From NCBI RefSeq assembly GCF_964186585.1, contig NZ_OZ075067.1:2108001-2172000 (forward strand): 64,000 nt of DNA, in the 5' to 3' direction. Positions 34,636 to 47,200 of this stretch are shown here, in pieces. Position 1 is the stretch's first letter. Each line of letters starts with the position of its first letter. The translations under genes and the position numbers were made by a program. The notes below the pieces were generated by a model. That model saw only the letters and a list, made by a program, of their open reading frames with translations. It was not told the DNA's origin and ran no database searches. The DNA is from Microbacterium sp. MM2322 (GTDB lineage Bacteria; Actinomycetota; Actinomycetes; Actinomycetales; Microbacteriaceae).

Positions 34636-37383
34636 TCACTCCGCTTCGAGCAGCACCCGACGAACCGGTCGATCGGGGGCGTGCAGCCACGCGCGCCCGG
34701 CTCCCGGAAGCGCGAACGGCGGCAGGTCGCGCGACCCGATGAGGGAACGGTACTCCGCGGCGCACGCGGCATCGATGACGAGGTCGGCGTCGGCACGAGC
34801 TGCGGCGAGCAGCCGCCACTGCGCGAGCCAGGCATCCGGCGGTCCGACGACTACGCCGCCGCGCTCCAACGACGCCTCGCCGTCGACGTAGCTCACCCGC
34901 ACACCGAGGCGCTCCCACGCGGCCGACAGTCTGCGGAGGCGGGGCCCGGCGGGAACGACCACGGCCGCGGCGCGACGGCCGGGCTGCCACGCCGGCGGAT
35001 CCTCGACAGGCGCGAGCAGCGCGGAGTCCCCTGCGTCGACCACCTGGACGAGCGTCCGCCCCAGACGCCCCCGGCCCGGCGGCAGGTCGGGCACGAAGTC
35101 CGCGGCCTCCCCTCCGGCGGCGACGTGATCCGCCCGGGACGCCGTCCCGAGGATGAGCCGTCGCGGAACGAGGTCGAGGATCCGCCCCACTCCGCCGCCC
35201 ACTCGCTGCGTCGCGAGGACGAACCGGATGCCACGCGTCCGAGCTCCGCGCAGGGCGCTCTCGAGCGCTTCCGCCGCCACGGCCCCGTACTCCCCCGGCA
35301 GGGCTGACAGCGTCGCGTCGAGATCGTCGACGAGCACCGTGCCGCTCGGTGTCTGCGCGAGCGCGGTGAGGGCATCCCACGCCGCCTCGGGATCTCCCGG
35401 CACGACCCGTGCGGGCGTCTGAGCCGCGATGGTCCGGAGGACACCGGTTCGGCCGCTTCCGGGACCGCCGATGACCGCGAGCGTCGGGTCCGCCCAGACC
35501 ACCTCTCCCTGACGCTGACGGTCGGGTTCGTCGGCGACGGCCAGGAGGACACCCTCTCGACGGCGCGTCGGATCGAGCGGGATCCGATCGGGCAGCGCGG
35601 GCAGCCAGGGCCGCCGCGCCCGTTCACCGGGGTGACGCTCCGCCGTCTCCGCGATGATGCCGCCGTCGCAGAGGGAGACGCGTACCGCTCGCGGCGCCGT
35701 ATCTCGGGAGCGACGCACGAGAGCCGTCCCGCGGGCTTCGGGACGCCCCGACAGCCGACTGGCATCGTCGACGCCGAGGACGGCGCGCGAATCGCCCGCG
35801 TCGGCGACGCGGAGCGCGATGCGCAGTGGCGCGTTGGCGAGGACGGCGTCGCGGAACACGCCCGTGGCGCGCTGCGCCGCGAGGATCAGGTGGATGCCGA
35901 GTGCCCGCCCGCGTGCCGCCAGGTCACCGAACACGTCGTGCAGGACGGGATGCGCGGCGACGAGCGCCGCGTACTCGTCGACGACGATCACGAGCCGCCC
36001 CAGCGCGTCACCCGACTCGTCGATGTCGCGCGCGCCGATCGCAGCGAGGGTCCGCTCCCGATACCGCACCTCTGCGCGGAGGCTCTCGATCGCACGGACC
36101 GTGGTCGGCTCATCGAGATCCGTCAGCACCCCGGTGACGTGCGGAAGCGGTGTCAGGTGATCGAAGGTGCGCCCCCCTTTGAAATCGACCAGGAGTAGGC
36201 CCAATTGTGACGGGGTGTGGGCTGCGCACAGCGAGACCACCCACGAGGTGAGCAGTTCGCTCTTGCCGGCACCGGTCATCCCGATCACGACGGCATGAGG
36301 ACCATCACCGACCAGGTCGAGAGGAAATACCGCGCCGCCGTCACTCGCGAATGCCGCCGGCAGGGCGCCGGTCCGCGCCGCGGGGGCCCCGCGGAGAGCA
36401 TCGCGCAGCGTGAGCGTCTCGTCGGCGGAGTGCCCGAGTGCGCGGACAGCCCGCTCGGCGAGCAGATCAGCCACGAGCGCTGCCTGCTGTTCCGACGCGA
36501 CGTCGACCGTCACTTCGCGGGATCGCCCGTCGAGATCGAGCCGGGCGGTCGTGGGACCGGTCAGCCGCAACACGGCTCCGCATCGGGGCGGCGGCGGCGC
36601 ACCGTCGGGGACGACGACGATCGGAATATCCACGTCGGCTCCGACGATGCCGCCTTCCTCGAGGATCTGCAGGAGGGGTCCCACGGCCGCCGCACGGTGG
36701 GGCGTGGCATCCGCCCACCCGGGCCCGCCGTCCCCGATCCGCACCCTCCCGGGCGCGAGACACAAGAGGACTTGCAGAGCGAGGGCGCGGGCGACCGATG
36801 CGGCGAGGGGCCCCGGTCCGATGACGGCGACACCCGTCGTCAGCGGGACGAGGACCGGCGCATCGGCAATGAGGCCGGCACGCCGACGGAGGGCGGTCGC
36901 TGCCTCGTCGCCGTCGCCTCCGGAGATGCGGAGCGAGCTGGGATCCTCCCCCGACCCGATCACGAGCATCGCCTCGCGCTCGGGGACAGCCCGCCAGATC
37001 GATTCGGGACGGGCGAGGAAGCGAGCGACGTCCGGATGCGTCGCCCAGCGTTGTTGCCGCTCCTCGTCGTGCCGTCGGGCGATCTCCGCCTCGGCCTGCG
37101 CCAACTCGCGCGCGAGTGTCGCTGCTTCCTTCTTCGACGTCCGCTTCGATGTGCGCGCGGCGTCGGCGACGGAGGCCACGGCGATGAGGGGTCCGAGAGC
37201 CGCGAACAGGAGAGCGTAGGCGGAACCCGTGACCGCCCAGAGCACCACGGCCCCGATGACGGGAACGATCGCCGTGAGAAGCGGAAGCGGCGGGCGAGCC
37301 GGTGGAGCGGCACGACGCGGGAGGGTCAGCGGTTCGTCAGGAGCGAGGGTGGACACCCACCCACAGTGCGCGGCACCCGGCAT
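34636..37383 (-). CDS. FtsK/SpoIIIE-domain ATPase, EccC-like
   Basis: 915 residues. Two membrane spans near the N-terminus (about 33-52 and 56-75) are followed by a linker, then an ATPase domain with Walker A VIGMTGAGKSELL (about 367-379), Walker B GLLLVDFKGG and VIVVDEYAAL, and AAQRATGV. A second domain (from about 636) has GGPGSGRTG, with Arg in place of the Walker lysine, and VLVDDLDAT, so it is probably inactive in ATP hydrolysis. This layout resembles EccC of type VII secretion, but no WXG100, EccB or EccD gene is here. ATG 37383 is used; a GTG at residue 10 is an alternative. Confidence 0.82.
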   Translation of the reverse strand: MPGAAHCGWVSTLAPDEPLTLPRRAAPPARPPLPLLTAIVPVIGAVVLWAVTGSAYALLFAALGPLIAVASVADAARTSKRTSKKEAATLARELAQAEAEIARRHDEERQQRWATHPDVARFLARPESIWRAVPEREAMLVIGSGEDPSSLRISGGDGDEAATALRRRAGLIADAPVLVPLTTGVAVIGPGPLAASVARALALQVLLCLAPGRVRIGDGGPGWADATPHRAAAVGPLLQILEEGGIVGADVDIPIVVVPDGAPPPPRCGAVLRLTGPTTARLDLDGRSREVTVDVASEQQAALVADLLAERAVRALGHSADETLTLRDALRGAPAARTGALPAAFASDGGAVFPLDLVGDGPHAVVIGMTGAGKSELLTSWVVSLCAAHTPSQLGLLLVDFKGGRTFDHLTPLPHVTGVLTDLDEPTTVRAIESLRAEVRYRERTLAAIGARDIDESGDALGRLVIVVDEYAALVAAHPVLHDVFGDLAARGRALGIHLILAAQRATGVFRDAVLANAPLRIALRVADAGDSRAVLGVDDASRLSGRPEARGTALVRRSRDTAPRAVRVSLCDGGIIAETAERHPGERARRPWLPALPDRIPLDPTRRREGVLLAVADEPDRQRQGEVVWADPTLAVIGGPGSGRTGVLRTIAAQTPARVVPGDPEAAWDALTALAQTPSGTVLVDDLDATLSALPGEYGAVAAEALESALRGARTRGIRFVLATQRVGGGVGRILDLVPRRLILGTASRADHVAAGGEAADFVPDLPPGRGRLGRTLVQVVDAGDSALLAPVEDPPAWQPGRRAAAVVVPAGPRLRRLSAAWERLGVRVSYVDGEASLERGGVVVGPPDAWLAQWRLLAAARADADLVIDAACAAEYRSLIGSRDLPPFALPGAGRAWLHAPDRPVRRVLLEAE

Positions 37384-37422
37384 CCGTCCCGAAGAATCGG
37401 CGCGTCCTGTGGACAGGACGCG

Positions 37423-38241
37423 TCAGGACGAGACTGGGGAGGAGATCTCGACCGTCGACGTGTCGTCGTCGGCCGACAGCAGACGCGTACTCACGACGAT
37501 GATCGACACGTTGTCGCGACCGCCGTTCTCGAGCGCAGCTTCGAGCATCGCGTCGACCGCTGCAGCGGGATCCTCGTGCTGGAGCAGGAAGTGAAGGATG
37601 CCGTAGTCCGTGAGCTCCTTGGTGAGCCCATCACTGCACACGACGAACCGGTCGCCGTCGACGACTTCGAGGCGGACGTAATCGGGCACGACGCCGTCGC
37701 TCGGCCCCACGGCGCGGGTGATGACGTTGCCGTACGGGTGGTTCTCCGCCTCTTCGGGGCTGAGCCTGCCAGCGGCGATGAGCTCCTGGACGACCGAGTG
37801 ATCCGTCGTCACCTGCGCCAGCGCACCGTCGCGGAGGAGGTACACCCGGGAGTCGCCGATGTTGAGGGTCACCCACGTCGGCTCGTCGCCGGTCAGATCC
37901 AGATAGACGCCGGTCACCGTCGTCCCGGTGCCGTCGTCGGTGGTCTCGGTGTGCGAGGCGATGTCGTCGACCGCGCGCTCGAGAGCATCCTCGATGATCT
38001 CGGGAGTGACGGTTCCCCGGGTCACCGCGGCGGACAACCGCTCGACCGTGCGAGAACTCGCGATCTCACCGCCGATGTGACCACCCATGCCGTCAGCGAC
38101 GACGAAAAGGGGAAAGGCCGACAGCACGGCATCCTGGTTGTTCTCCCGGCGCCGGCCCTGATGGGTGACCTCGGCCCAGCGCACCTCGATGGAGCCCGTG
38201 ACGGAGGAGACGACGCGGGATGAGGTGACGGCTTCGGGCAC
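37423..38241 (-). CDS. PP2C-family serine/threonine phosphatase
   Basis: 272 residues. All metal-binding motifs of bacterial PP2C are visible: RENNQDAVL, VADGMGGHIGGE, LNIGDSRVYLLRDG, VCSDGLTKEL and GGRDNVSIIVV. There is no membrane span, unlike the PstP of the division cluster, so it is soluble. I start it at GTG 38241 (VPEAVTSS), after GAAAGAAGGGTGGGAG; a longer reading to 38280 includes the transcript start. A TAGAGT box lies at 38281-38286. No partner kinase is in the window; it may act with the FtsK-like ATPase downstream, 39 bases away. Confidence 0.9.
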   Translation of the reverse strand: MPEAVTSSRVVSSVTGSIEVRWAEVTHQGRRRENNQDAVLSAFPLFVVADGMGGHIGGEIASSRTVERLSAAVTRGTVTPEIIEDALERAVDDIASHTETTDDGTGTTVTGVYLDLTGDEPTWVTLNIGDSRVYLLRDGALAQVTTDHSVVQELIAAGRLSPEEAENHPYGNVITRAVGPSDGVVPDYVRLEVVDGDRFVVCSDGLTKELTDYGILHFLLQHEDPAAAVDAMLEAALENGGRDNVSIIVVSTRLLSADDDTSTVEISSPVSS

Positions 38242-38418
38242 GCTCCCACCCTTCTTTCCTGATCGGTGCAGCGTCCTCACACTCTAGTGGACGCGATCCC
38301 CGTCATCTTGCGTCACTACCCGTTGCCATCACCTCCCCGGCAGCACTACGGTTTCGCTGAGGCAGCGCAGAGCCGCTGAGCGCCGCGCCCGCGGCCACGC
38401 CGAAAGAAGGGCACACCG

Positions 38419-38937
38419 ATGTCAGACCCGAACACGCCGCCGCAGGGCGAACCCGCGTCTCCCCCTCCCGCAGGCAGCCCCACGCCCCCTCCGGGGCAGG
38501 CTCCGGGAGGGTATTCCGCGCCGCCCCCGCAGCAGCCGTACACGCAACAGCCCCCGCAGCAGCCGTACGCACAGCCGGCAGCCTCCGGTCCGCTCTCCCC
38601 GGATCAGGACAAGCAGTGGGCGTCGTTCGCCCACTTCGGTGGGATCCTCTGGTTCCTCCCGGTGCTGATCATCTGGCTCGTGTTCAAGGACCGCGGACCG
38701 CGCACGAACACCGAGGGGAAGGAAGCCCTCAACTGGCAGATCACGGTCACGATCGCCTTCATCGTCGCCAACATCCTGGCGCTCATCTTCAGCTGGATCC
38801 CTGTTCTCGGCTTGCTCGTGGGGCTTCTCCCGCTCGCCGTCTGGGTGGTGAACGTCATCTTCTCGATCCTGGGCGGCGTCCGCGTCAACGCGGGGGGCAG
38901 CTACCGCTACCCCGTGACGCTCCGCTTCATCTCGTAA
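38419..38937 (+). CDS. DUF4870 membrane protein
   Basis: 172 residues. The first 60 are Pro/Gln-rich and disordered (repeats of QQPY and QQPPQQPYAQ). Three membrane spans follow (about 72-90, 105-125 and 131-155), with WASFAHFGGILWFLP and NTEGKEALNWQ, signatures of the DUF4870/Tic20-like group. Function unknown. GAAAGAAGGG precedes the ATG. The stop overlaps the convergent yaaA gene by 11 bases. The 177-base gap to its left holds the PP2C promoter and no gene. Confidence 0.88.
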   Translation: MSDPNTPPQGEPASPPPAGSPTPPPGQAPGGYSAPPPQQPYTQQPPQQPYAQPAASGPLSPDQDKQWASFAHFGGILWFLPVLIIWLVFKDRGPRTNTEGKEALNWQITVTIAFIVANILALIFSWIPVLGLLVGLLPLAVWVVNVIFSILGGVRVNAGGSYRYPVTLRFIS

Positions 38938-39691
38938 CAGACCGCACGACGAGCTCCAGCTCGCCGGCCGCCGATGGGCGCAGGACGATTCCCTCGTCCT
39001 GCGCCCATCGCATGAGGTCAGCAGGGCCCGAGACATCGGGGCGCGTCTGGGCGAAGCTGCGAACGAGCTCCCCCTTGGCGTGCTTGTTGAAGTGGTTGAG
39101 GGCGCGCACCGCGCCGTCCGGCCCCTCCGAGACGACGCGGACGTACGCCTGAGGAATGTCCGCCGGCACGGGGCCCAACGCGACGTAGGCCTCCGACCGC
39201 AGGTCGAGCACGAAGGACGGGGATGCCGCAGCGATCGCGGCATCGACGGCATCCGCCCAGACCGCACGCATCGCCGGCAGGCCGGGAACACGGATGCCGG
39301 CGCCCAGACGGTATGCCGGGAGCGGGTCGAGCGCCGCGACGACGCCGAACGGCGCGGAATGGATCGCGACGTGGGAGGCGAGCCAGCTGCGAGCCGCCTG
39401 CTCGAGGGTCGGGGCATCCAGCGCATCGAAGAGGACCCCGGTGTACCGATCGACAGCCGGGAGCGTCGGCGAGGTCCGGAGCGCGGCGTTCACGGCGACC
39501 TCCGCGCGCTGCCGTGCAGAGAGCTTCAGCACCCGAGCCGCGGCATCCTCGTCGGCGCTGAGCGCGACGAGCGCGTCGACGACACTCTCACGTTGTTCGA
39601 CGAGCTCCGGGAATGCGAGACCGTCCGCCCGGAACGGCGGGCCGTCCCCGCCGGGCCGCTTGGTCTCGGACGGGGGCAACAGGATGAGCAC
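38927..39691 (-). CDS. yaaA: YaaA-family peroxide-stress protein
   Basis: 254 residues of the DUF328/YaaA family, which in E. coli lowers free iron during peroxide stress and whose fold binds DNA. Signature parts: ILLPPSETKRPGGDG at the start, GVLFDALDAPTL, and NHFNKHAKGELVRSF. Start GTG 39691 has GGAGGT five bases upstream and opens exactly at the conserved LILLPPSETK; a start at 39712 adds seven unsupported residues. It lies right after the atp operon terminator and may receive read-through. Confidence 0.88.
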   Translation of the reverse strand: MLILLPPSETKRPGGDGPPFRADGLAFPELVEQRESVVDALVALSADEDAAARVLKLSARQRAEVAVNAALRTSPTLPAVDRYTGVLFDALDAPTLEQAARSWLASHVAIHSAPFGVVAALDPLPAYRLGAGIRVPGLPAMRAVWADAVDAAIAAASPSFVLDLRSEAYVALGPVPADIPQAYVRVVSEGPDGAVRALNHFNKHAKGELVRSFAQTRPDVSGPADLMRWAQDEGIVLRPSAAGELELVVRSVTR

Positions 39692-39709
39692 GAAGACCTC
39701 CGGGAAATG

Positions 39710-39743
39710 CACAGCGCCGCCCGGCGAACCGGACGGCGCTGTG
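39710..39743 (-). terminator. terminator of the atp operon
   Basis: CACAGCGCCG (39710-39719) pairs perfectly with CGGCGCTGTG (39734-39743); after one mismatch the interior CCGG pairs around a CGAA loop. It begins twelve bases past the atpC stop. A short CATTTCCC follows on the minus strand. Since the yaaA start is only 18 bases further, termination may be partial. Confidence 0.65.
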
Positions 39744-39754
39744 TGGAAAGGGTG

Positions 39755-40015
39755 TCAGGACTGCAGGGCTGCGTTCCCCGCCACGATGGTGAGCTCGTCG
39801 TTCTCCATCGAGAGGAAGCCGTCCTCCGCCGTCGCGACGATCTTCTCGCCGTTCGACTGCGTGATCCGGACCTGGCCCTCCGCGAGGATGGCGAGGACGG
39901 GCTCGTGGCCGGCCATGAAGCCGATTTCGCCCTCGACCGTCTTGGCGATGACGAGGCTCGCCTCGCCGTGCCAGACCTCCGCCTCAGCGGAGACGAGGGT
40001 GACGGTCAGCGCCAT
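39755..40015 (-). CDS. atpC: ATP synthase epsilon subunit (short form)
   Basis: 86 residues, covering only the N-terminal beta-sandwich (ALTVTLVSAEAEVWHGEAS, GEIGFMAGHEPVLAIL, AEDGFLSMENDELTIVAG). The C-terminal two-helix domain that inhibits the motor in E. coli and Bacillus is missing. The stop is followed directly by the terminator, so this is not a frameshift. ATG 40015 comes one base after the atpD stop. It joins the central stalk of F1 with gamma. Confidence 0.94.
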   Translation of the reverse strand: MALTVTLVSAEAEVWHGEASLVIAKTVEGEIGFMAGHEPVLAILAEGQVRITQSNGEKIVATAEDGFLSMENDELTIVAGNAALQS

Positions 40016-40016
40016 G

Positions 40017-42384
<2,368 letters not shown>

Positions 42385-42407
42385 TGGTTATGAGTCTCCC
42401 GTCGGCG

Positions 42408-44048
42408 TCAGCCGCGGCGGCCCTTGACGATCTTCTCCTGGTTCACGTCATCGACCTCCGCAGCGGCGACCGACTCGTTGCCCGGTGCGCCGAGCGCGTG
42501 GCCCTTGCCGCCCTGGAACTCGAGGACGAAGGCGTCGACCGCCTTCTCGAGCTCTCCGGCGGTGGCGTCGTCGAGAACGTTGGAGTCGCGCAGGGTGTCG
42601 AGGATCGACGTGTTCCGCTTGAGGTGGTCGAGCAGCTCGCGCTCGAAGCGGAGGACATCCTCCACCTCGATGGTGTCGAGCTTGCCGTTCGTTCCGGCCC
42701 AGATCGAGACGACCTGCTCCTCGACGGGGTACGGCGAATACTGCGGCTGCTTGAGCAGCTCGGTCAGACGCGCACCACGAGCCAGCTGACGACGCGACGC
42801 GGCGTCGAGGTCGGACGCGAACATCGCGAACGCCTCGAGCGAGCGGTACTGGGCGAGCTCGAGCTTGAGCGTTCCCGAGACCTTCTTGATCGACTTCACC
42901 TGAGCGTCACCACCGACACGCGAGACCGAGATACCCACGTCGACCGCGGGACGCTGGTTGGCGTTGAAGAGGTCGGACTGCAGGAAGATCTGGCCGTCCG
43001 TGATCGAGATCACGTTGGTCGGGATGTAGGCCGAGACGTCGTTGGCCTTCGTCTCGATGATCGGAAGACCGGTCATCGAGCCGGCACCGAGCTCGTCGGA
43101 GAGCTTGGCGCAACGCTCCAGCAGACGCGAGTGCAGGTAGAAGACGTCACCGGGGTACGCCTCGCGGCCCGGCGGGCGGCGCAGGAGCAGGGACACGGCG
43201 CGGTAGGCCTCGGCCTGCTTCGACAGGTCGTCGAAGATGATCAGGACGTGCTTGCCCTCGTACATCCAGTGCTGGCCGATGGCCGAGCCGGTGTACGGCG
43301 CGAGGTACTTGAAGCCGGCGGGGTCGGATGCCGGGGCCGCGACGATCGTCGTGTACTCCATGGCACCGGCGTCCTCGAGCGCGCCCTTCACCGAAGCGAT
43401 GGTCGAGCCCTTCTGGCCGATGGCGACGTAGATGCAGCGGACCTGCTTCGTGACGTCACCGGACTCCCAGTTGGCCTTCTGGTTGATGATCGTGTCGATC
43501 GCGATCGCCGTCTTGCCCGTCTGGCGGTCACCGATGATCAGCTGACGCTGGCCGCGGCCGACGGGGATCATGGCGTCGATGGCCTTGATGCCGGTCTGCA
43601 TCGGCTCGTGGACCGACTTGCGCTGCATGACGCCGGGGGCCTGCAGCTCGAGAGCGCGACGACCGGTCGTGGCGATCTCGCCGAGACCGTCGATCGGGTT
43701 GCCGAGCGGGTCGACGACACGGCCGAGGTAGCCCTCTCCGACACCGACCGAGAGGACCTCACCGGTGCGAGTGACCTTCTGACCGGCTTCGACGCCGGAG
43801 AAGTCGCCGAGGACGACGACACCGATCTCGTGCTCGTCGAGGTTCTGCGCGAGACCCTCGACACCGTTCGCGAAACGCACGAGCTCGTTCGCCATCACGC
43901 CGGGCAGACCCTCGACGTGGGCGATGCCGTCCGCGGCGTCGACGACGGTGCCGACCTCGGTCGCCGCGGCCCCGGTGGGCTCGTAGGCGGCGACGAAGTC
44001 TTTCAGCGCGTCACGGATGACGTCGGGGCTGATGGACAGTTCTGCCAT
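42408..44048 (-). CDS. atpA: ATP synthase alpha subunit
   Basis: Non-catalytic nucleotide-binding subunit of F1, 546 residues. Walker A is [13 protein letters not shown]; later come the arginine-finger region [17 protein letters not shown] and [10 protein letters not shown]. The C-terminal tail (about 510-546) is charged and longer than in E. coli, as in other actinobacteria. AAGAAGGAAGACC precedes the ATG. Confidence 0.98.
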   Translation of the reverse strand: MAELSISPDVIRDALKDFVAAYEPTGAAATEVGTVVDAADGIAHVEGLPGVMANELVRFANGVEGLAQNLDEHEIGVVVLGDFSGVEAGQKVTRTGEVLSVGVGEGYLGRVVDPLGNPIDGLGEIATTGRRALELQAPGVMQRKSVHEPMQTGIKAIDAMIPVGRGQRQLIIGDRQTGKTAIAIDTIINQKANWESGDVTKQVRCIYVAIGQKGSTIASVKGALEDAGAMEYTTIVAAPASDPAGFKYLAPYTGSAIGQHWMYEGKHVLIIFDDLSKQAEAYRAVSLLLRRPPGREAYPGDVFYLHSRLLERCAKLSDELGAGSMTGLPIIETKANDVSAYIPTNVISITDGQIFLQSDLFNANQRPAVDVGISVSRVGGDAQVKSIKKVSGTLKLELAQYRSLEAFAMFASDLDAASRRQLARGARLTELLKQPQYSPYPVEEQVVSIWAGTNGKLDTIEVEDVLRFERELLDHLKRNTSILDTLRDSNVLDDATAGELEKAVDAFVLEFQGGKGHALGAPGNESVAAAEVDDVNQEKIVKGRRG

Positions 44049-44097
44049 GGTCTTCCTTCTTAGTGAGGTCTTGTGGCGAGCAGCTGGCCCGCCGGGT

Positions 44098-44116
44098 CCG
44101 CTCCTCGGTGGAGCGG
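44098..44116 (-). other. hairpin between atpH and atpA
   Basis: CCGCTCC (44098-44104) pairs with GGAGCGG (44110-44116) around a five-base loop, in the 73-base gap after atpH. It may stabilise or process the message, or adjust the alpha-to-delta ratio; no T-run follows. Confidence 0.4.
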
Positions 44117-44121
44117 GAAAG

Positions 44122-44910
44122 TCAGCCCGCCAGGCGGTGGCGGAGGTCGCTCAACCGGGACGAGACGGTGGCGTCGATCACGTCGTCGCCGATCTCGATG
44201 CGGATACCGCCCACGACCGTGGGGTCGATGACGACGTTCAGCGAGATGTCGGTGCCGTAGCGCACCGCGAGCGTGCTCTGCAGACGCGAGGTCTGGTCGG
44301 CGGTCAGCGAAGACGCGGCGAACACCGTTGCTGCCGCGCGTCCGCGCTGGTCGGCGACGACACGCAGCGCACGGCTGAGCATCGAGCGCACGCGCCGCTC
44401 ACGCGGGACCTGAACGAGCGACGAGACGACGATGACCGTCGACTCGGATGCGCGTCCGCCCAGCAGCTTTTCGATGAGCGCCCCCTTGGCGGCGGAGTCG
44501 CCCAGGCGACTGCCGAGGGCGAGCTCCAGCTCGGGGTTCGCGGCGATCGTCCGAGCGACGGAGAAGAGCTCCGCCTCGAGGTCGACCTGCGGTGCAGCGA
44601 TCGCGGCGGCACGGATGCCGGCCTCTTCGATGCCCGAGATCAGATCCCCCGCGGAGGACCACCGCTCCGAGACGGCCGCGTCGAGAACCGACACAGTCGC
44701 TGCCGAGTACCCGCCGAAGACACTCGACACCACGTTCCGTCGAGGTTCGGCGGGCACCGACGCGTCGGAGAGCGCGCCGCTCAGCTGCGACGAGCCGGCC
44801 AAGACGCGGACCGCGGCGAAGAGCTCGCGGGCGACATCGAGGTCGACGCTCGGCGCGGCCGTGAGGGCCGACGTCGTCGCCGCGAGAGCCTGAGTGGTCG
44901 CGCTACCCAT
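44122..44910 (-). CDS. atpH: ATP synthase delta subunit
   Basis: Stator subunit linking F1 to the b subunits, 262 residues, against about 177 in E. coli. The extra N-terminal part is typical of Actinobacteria. Family marks include a conserved C-terminal region, [19 protein letters not shown], and [10 protein letters not shown] at the end. Its ATG overlaps the atpF stop by one base (TAATG). Confidence 0.95.
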   Translation of the reverse strand: MGSATTQALAATTSALTAAPSVDLDVARELFAAVRVLAGSSQLSGALSDASVPAEPRRNVVSSVFGGYSAATVSVLDAAVSERWSSAGDLISGIEEAGIRAAAIAAPQVDLEAELFSVARTIAANPELELALGSRLGDSAAKGALIEKLLGGRASESTVIVVSSLVQVPRERRVRSMLSRALRVVADQRGRAAATVFAASSLTADQTSRLQSTLAVRYGTDISLNVVIDPTVVGGIRIEIGDDVIDATVSSRLSDLRHRLAG

Positions 44911-45461
44911 TACTTCGCCGCCTTCTCGGAAGACTCGAGGTCAGCCAGGAAGCGGTCGACCACGGCCTTGGCCTTGGCGTCGTCGGACAGCGTCTCGCCG
45001 ATGACGCCGCCGGCGAGGTCGAGGGCAAGCGTGCCCACCTCGCTGCGCAGCGACACCAGCGCGGTCTGACGCTCGGCCTCGATCTGGTGGTGCGCGGCGG
45101 AGGTCAGACGCGCGGCCTCGGCCGACGCGTTGTCCTTCGCCTCAGCGACGATCTTCTTGCCGTCCTCGCGGGCGGTCTCACGGATCTCGCCGGCTTCCTT
45201 GCGAGCCTCGGCCAGCTGAGCCGTGTACTCCTCGAGAGCAGCCTCGGCCTGGCGCTGGGCCTCGTCGGCCTTCGCGATGTTGCCCTCGATGGCAGCAGCG
45301 CGCTGGTCGAGCAAAACCTGCATCTTGGGCAGGGCGACCCGCCAGAAGACGAAGAGGATCACGACGAAACAGACCGCAGACCAGACGATGTCGTAGATCG
45401 CCGGGAACAGCGGGTTGTACGACTCGCCTTCTTCGGCAGCAATGACAAGAGCGTTCAGCAT
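44910..45461 (-). CDS. atpF: ATP synthase b subunit
   Basis: 183 residues. A short periplasmic start (LVIAAEEGESYNPLFPA) is followed by one membrane span (about 25-45) and then a long charged helix, rich in Ala, Glu, Lys and Arg (AAAIEGNIAKADEAQRQAEA), that forms the stator coiled coil. AAGGAGACAGG precedes the ATG. It is translationally coupled to atpH. Confidence 0.96.
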   Translation of the reverse strand: MLNALVIAAEEGESYNPLFPAIYDIVWSAVCFVVILFVFWRVALPKMQVLLDQRAAAIEGNIAKADEAQRQAEAALEEYTAQLAEARKEAGEIRETAREDGKKIVAEAKDNASAEAARLTSAAHHQIEAERQTALVSLRSEVGTLALDLAGGVIGETLSDDAKAKAVVDRFLADLESSEKAAK

Positions 45462-45492
45462 CCTGTCTCCTTACAGTGCGATCGAAGCGAGA

Positions 45493-46597
<1,105 letters not shown>

Positions 46598-46622
46598 CGC
46601 TGGCTCCAGCTTCGGGGCGTCG

Positions 46623-46628
46623 ATCTTA
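46623..46628 (-). promoter_or_regulatory. probable -10 box of the atp operon
   Basis: TAAGAT on the minus strand, 25 bases before the proposed atpB CTG, leaving about 18 nt of leader with GGAG. The 108-base gap between atpI and atpB has no other good candidate apart from TACGCT near the atpI stop. Confidence 0.4.
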
Positions 46629-46705
46629 TGATCGGGCGACGATGGTCGGTGAGCTGACTCCGCAGACGTTCCCGTCGGGGTTCAGGCGGGCTCGAGAACA
46701 GCGTA

Positions 46706-47200
46706 TCAGTCCTGCGGCGTGCTGGAGTCCCCCGGGCGCCGTTCGCCCTCCTCGACCTGCGCGGCGGTGGGCAGACTGGCGTCGCTGACGGCCGGGATCC
46801 GCATGCGGATCATGACGACGACGTCGACGACGAGGGATGCCACGATGCTCACGACGAGCGCGACGAGGAACACCATCGGGGTGAGCCACGGCTGATCGCG
46901 CAGGACGAAGAGGACGACGAGGAACACGACGAACTTCAGGATCCAGCCGCCCATGACGGAGCCGAAGAAGATGGGGACGAACAGCGGGTCCCCGTAGAAG
47001 CGGTTCGCGATGAGGATCGACACGATCGTGAACGCGAGGAAGACCGCCGCCATCAGCACCGCCACGAGGGCGCTCCACAGCCCCGAGGTTCCCGCAGTGA
47101 GCAGGCCCACCACTCCCCCGATGACGGCGAGTATCGCGGTGACGATCCCCGACCAGACGAGGGCGGTGCGCAGCATGGGCGTGGAGGACGGGGCGCTCAT
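46706..47200 (-). CDS. atpI: ATP synthase protein I-like membrane protein
   Basis: 164 residues with four membrane spans (about 15-35, 43-63, 85-105 and 108-128), the position and topology of AtpI/UncI, which helps c-ring assembly. The Asp/Glu-rich C-terminal tail is cytoplasmic. Sequence similarity in this family is weak, so the call rests mostly on position upstream of atpB. It overlaps the wecA-like gene by four bases (ATGA). Confidence 0.8.
   Translation of the reverse strand: MSAPSSTPMLRTALVWSGIVTAILAVIGGVVGLLTAGTSGLWSALVAVLMAAVFLAFTIVSILIANRFYGDPLFVPIFFGSVMGGWILKFVVFLVVLFVLRDQPWLTPMVFLVALVVSIVASLVVDVVVMIRMRIPAVSDASLPTAAQVEEGERRPGDSSTPQD

Noticed and set aside
34636..37383. A full type VII secretion locus
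   Set aside because: Only the EccC-like ATPase is present; no WXG100, EccB, EccD, EccE or mycosin gene is in the window.
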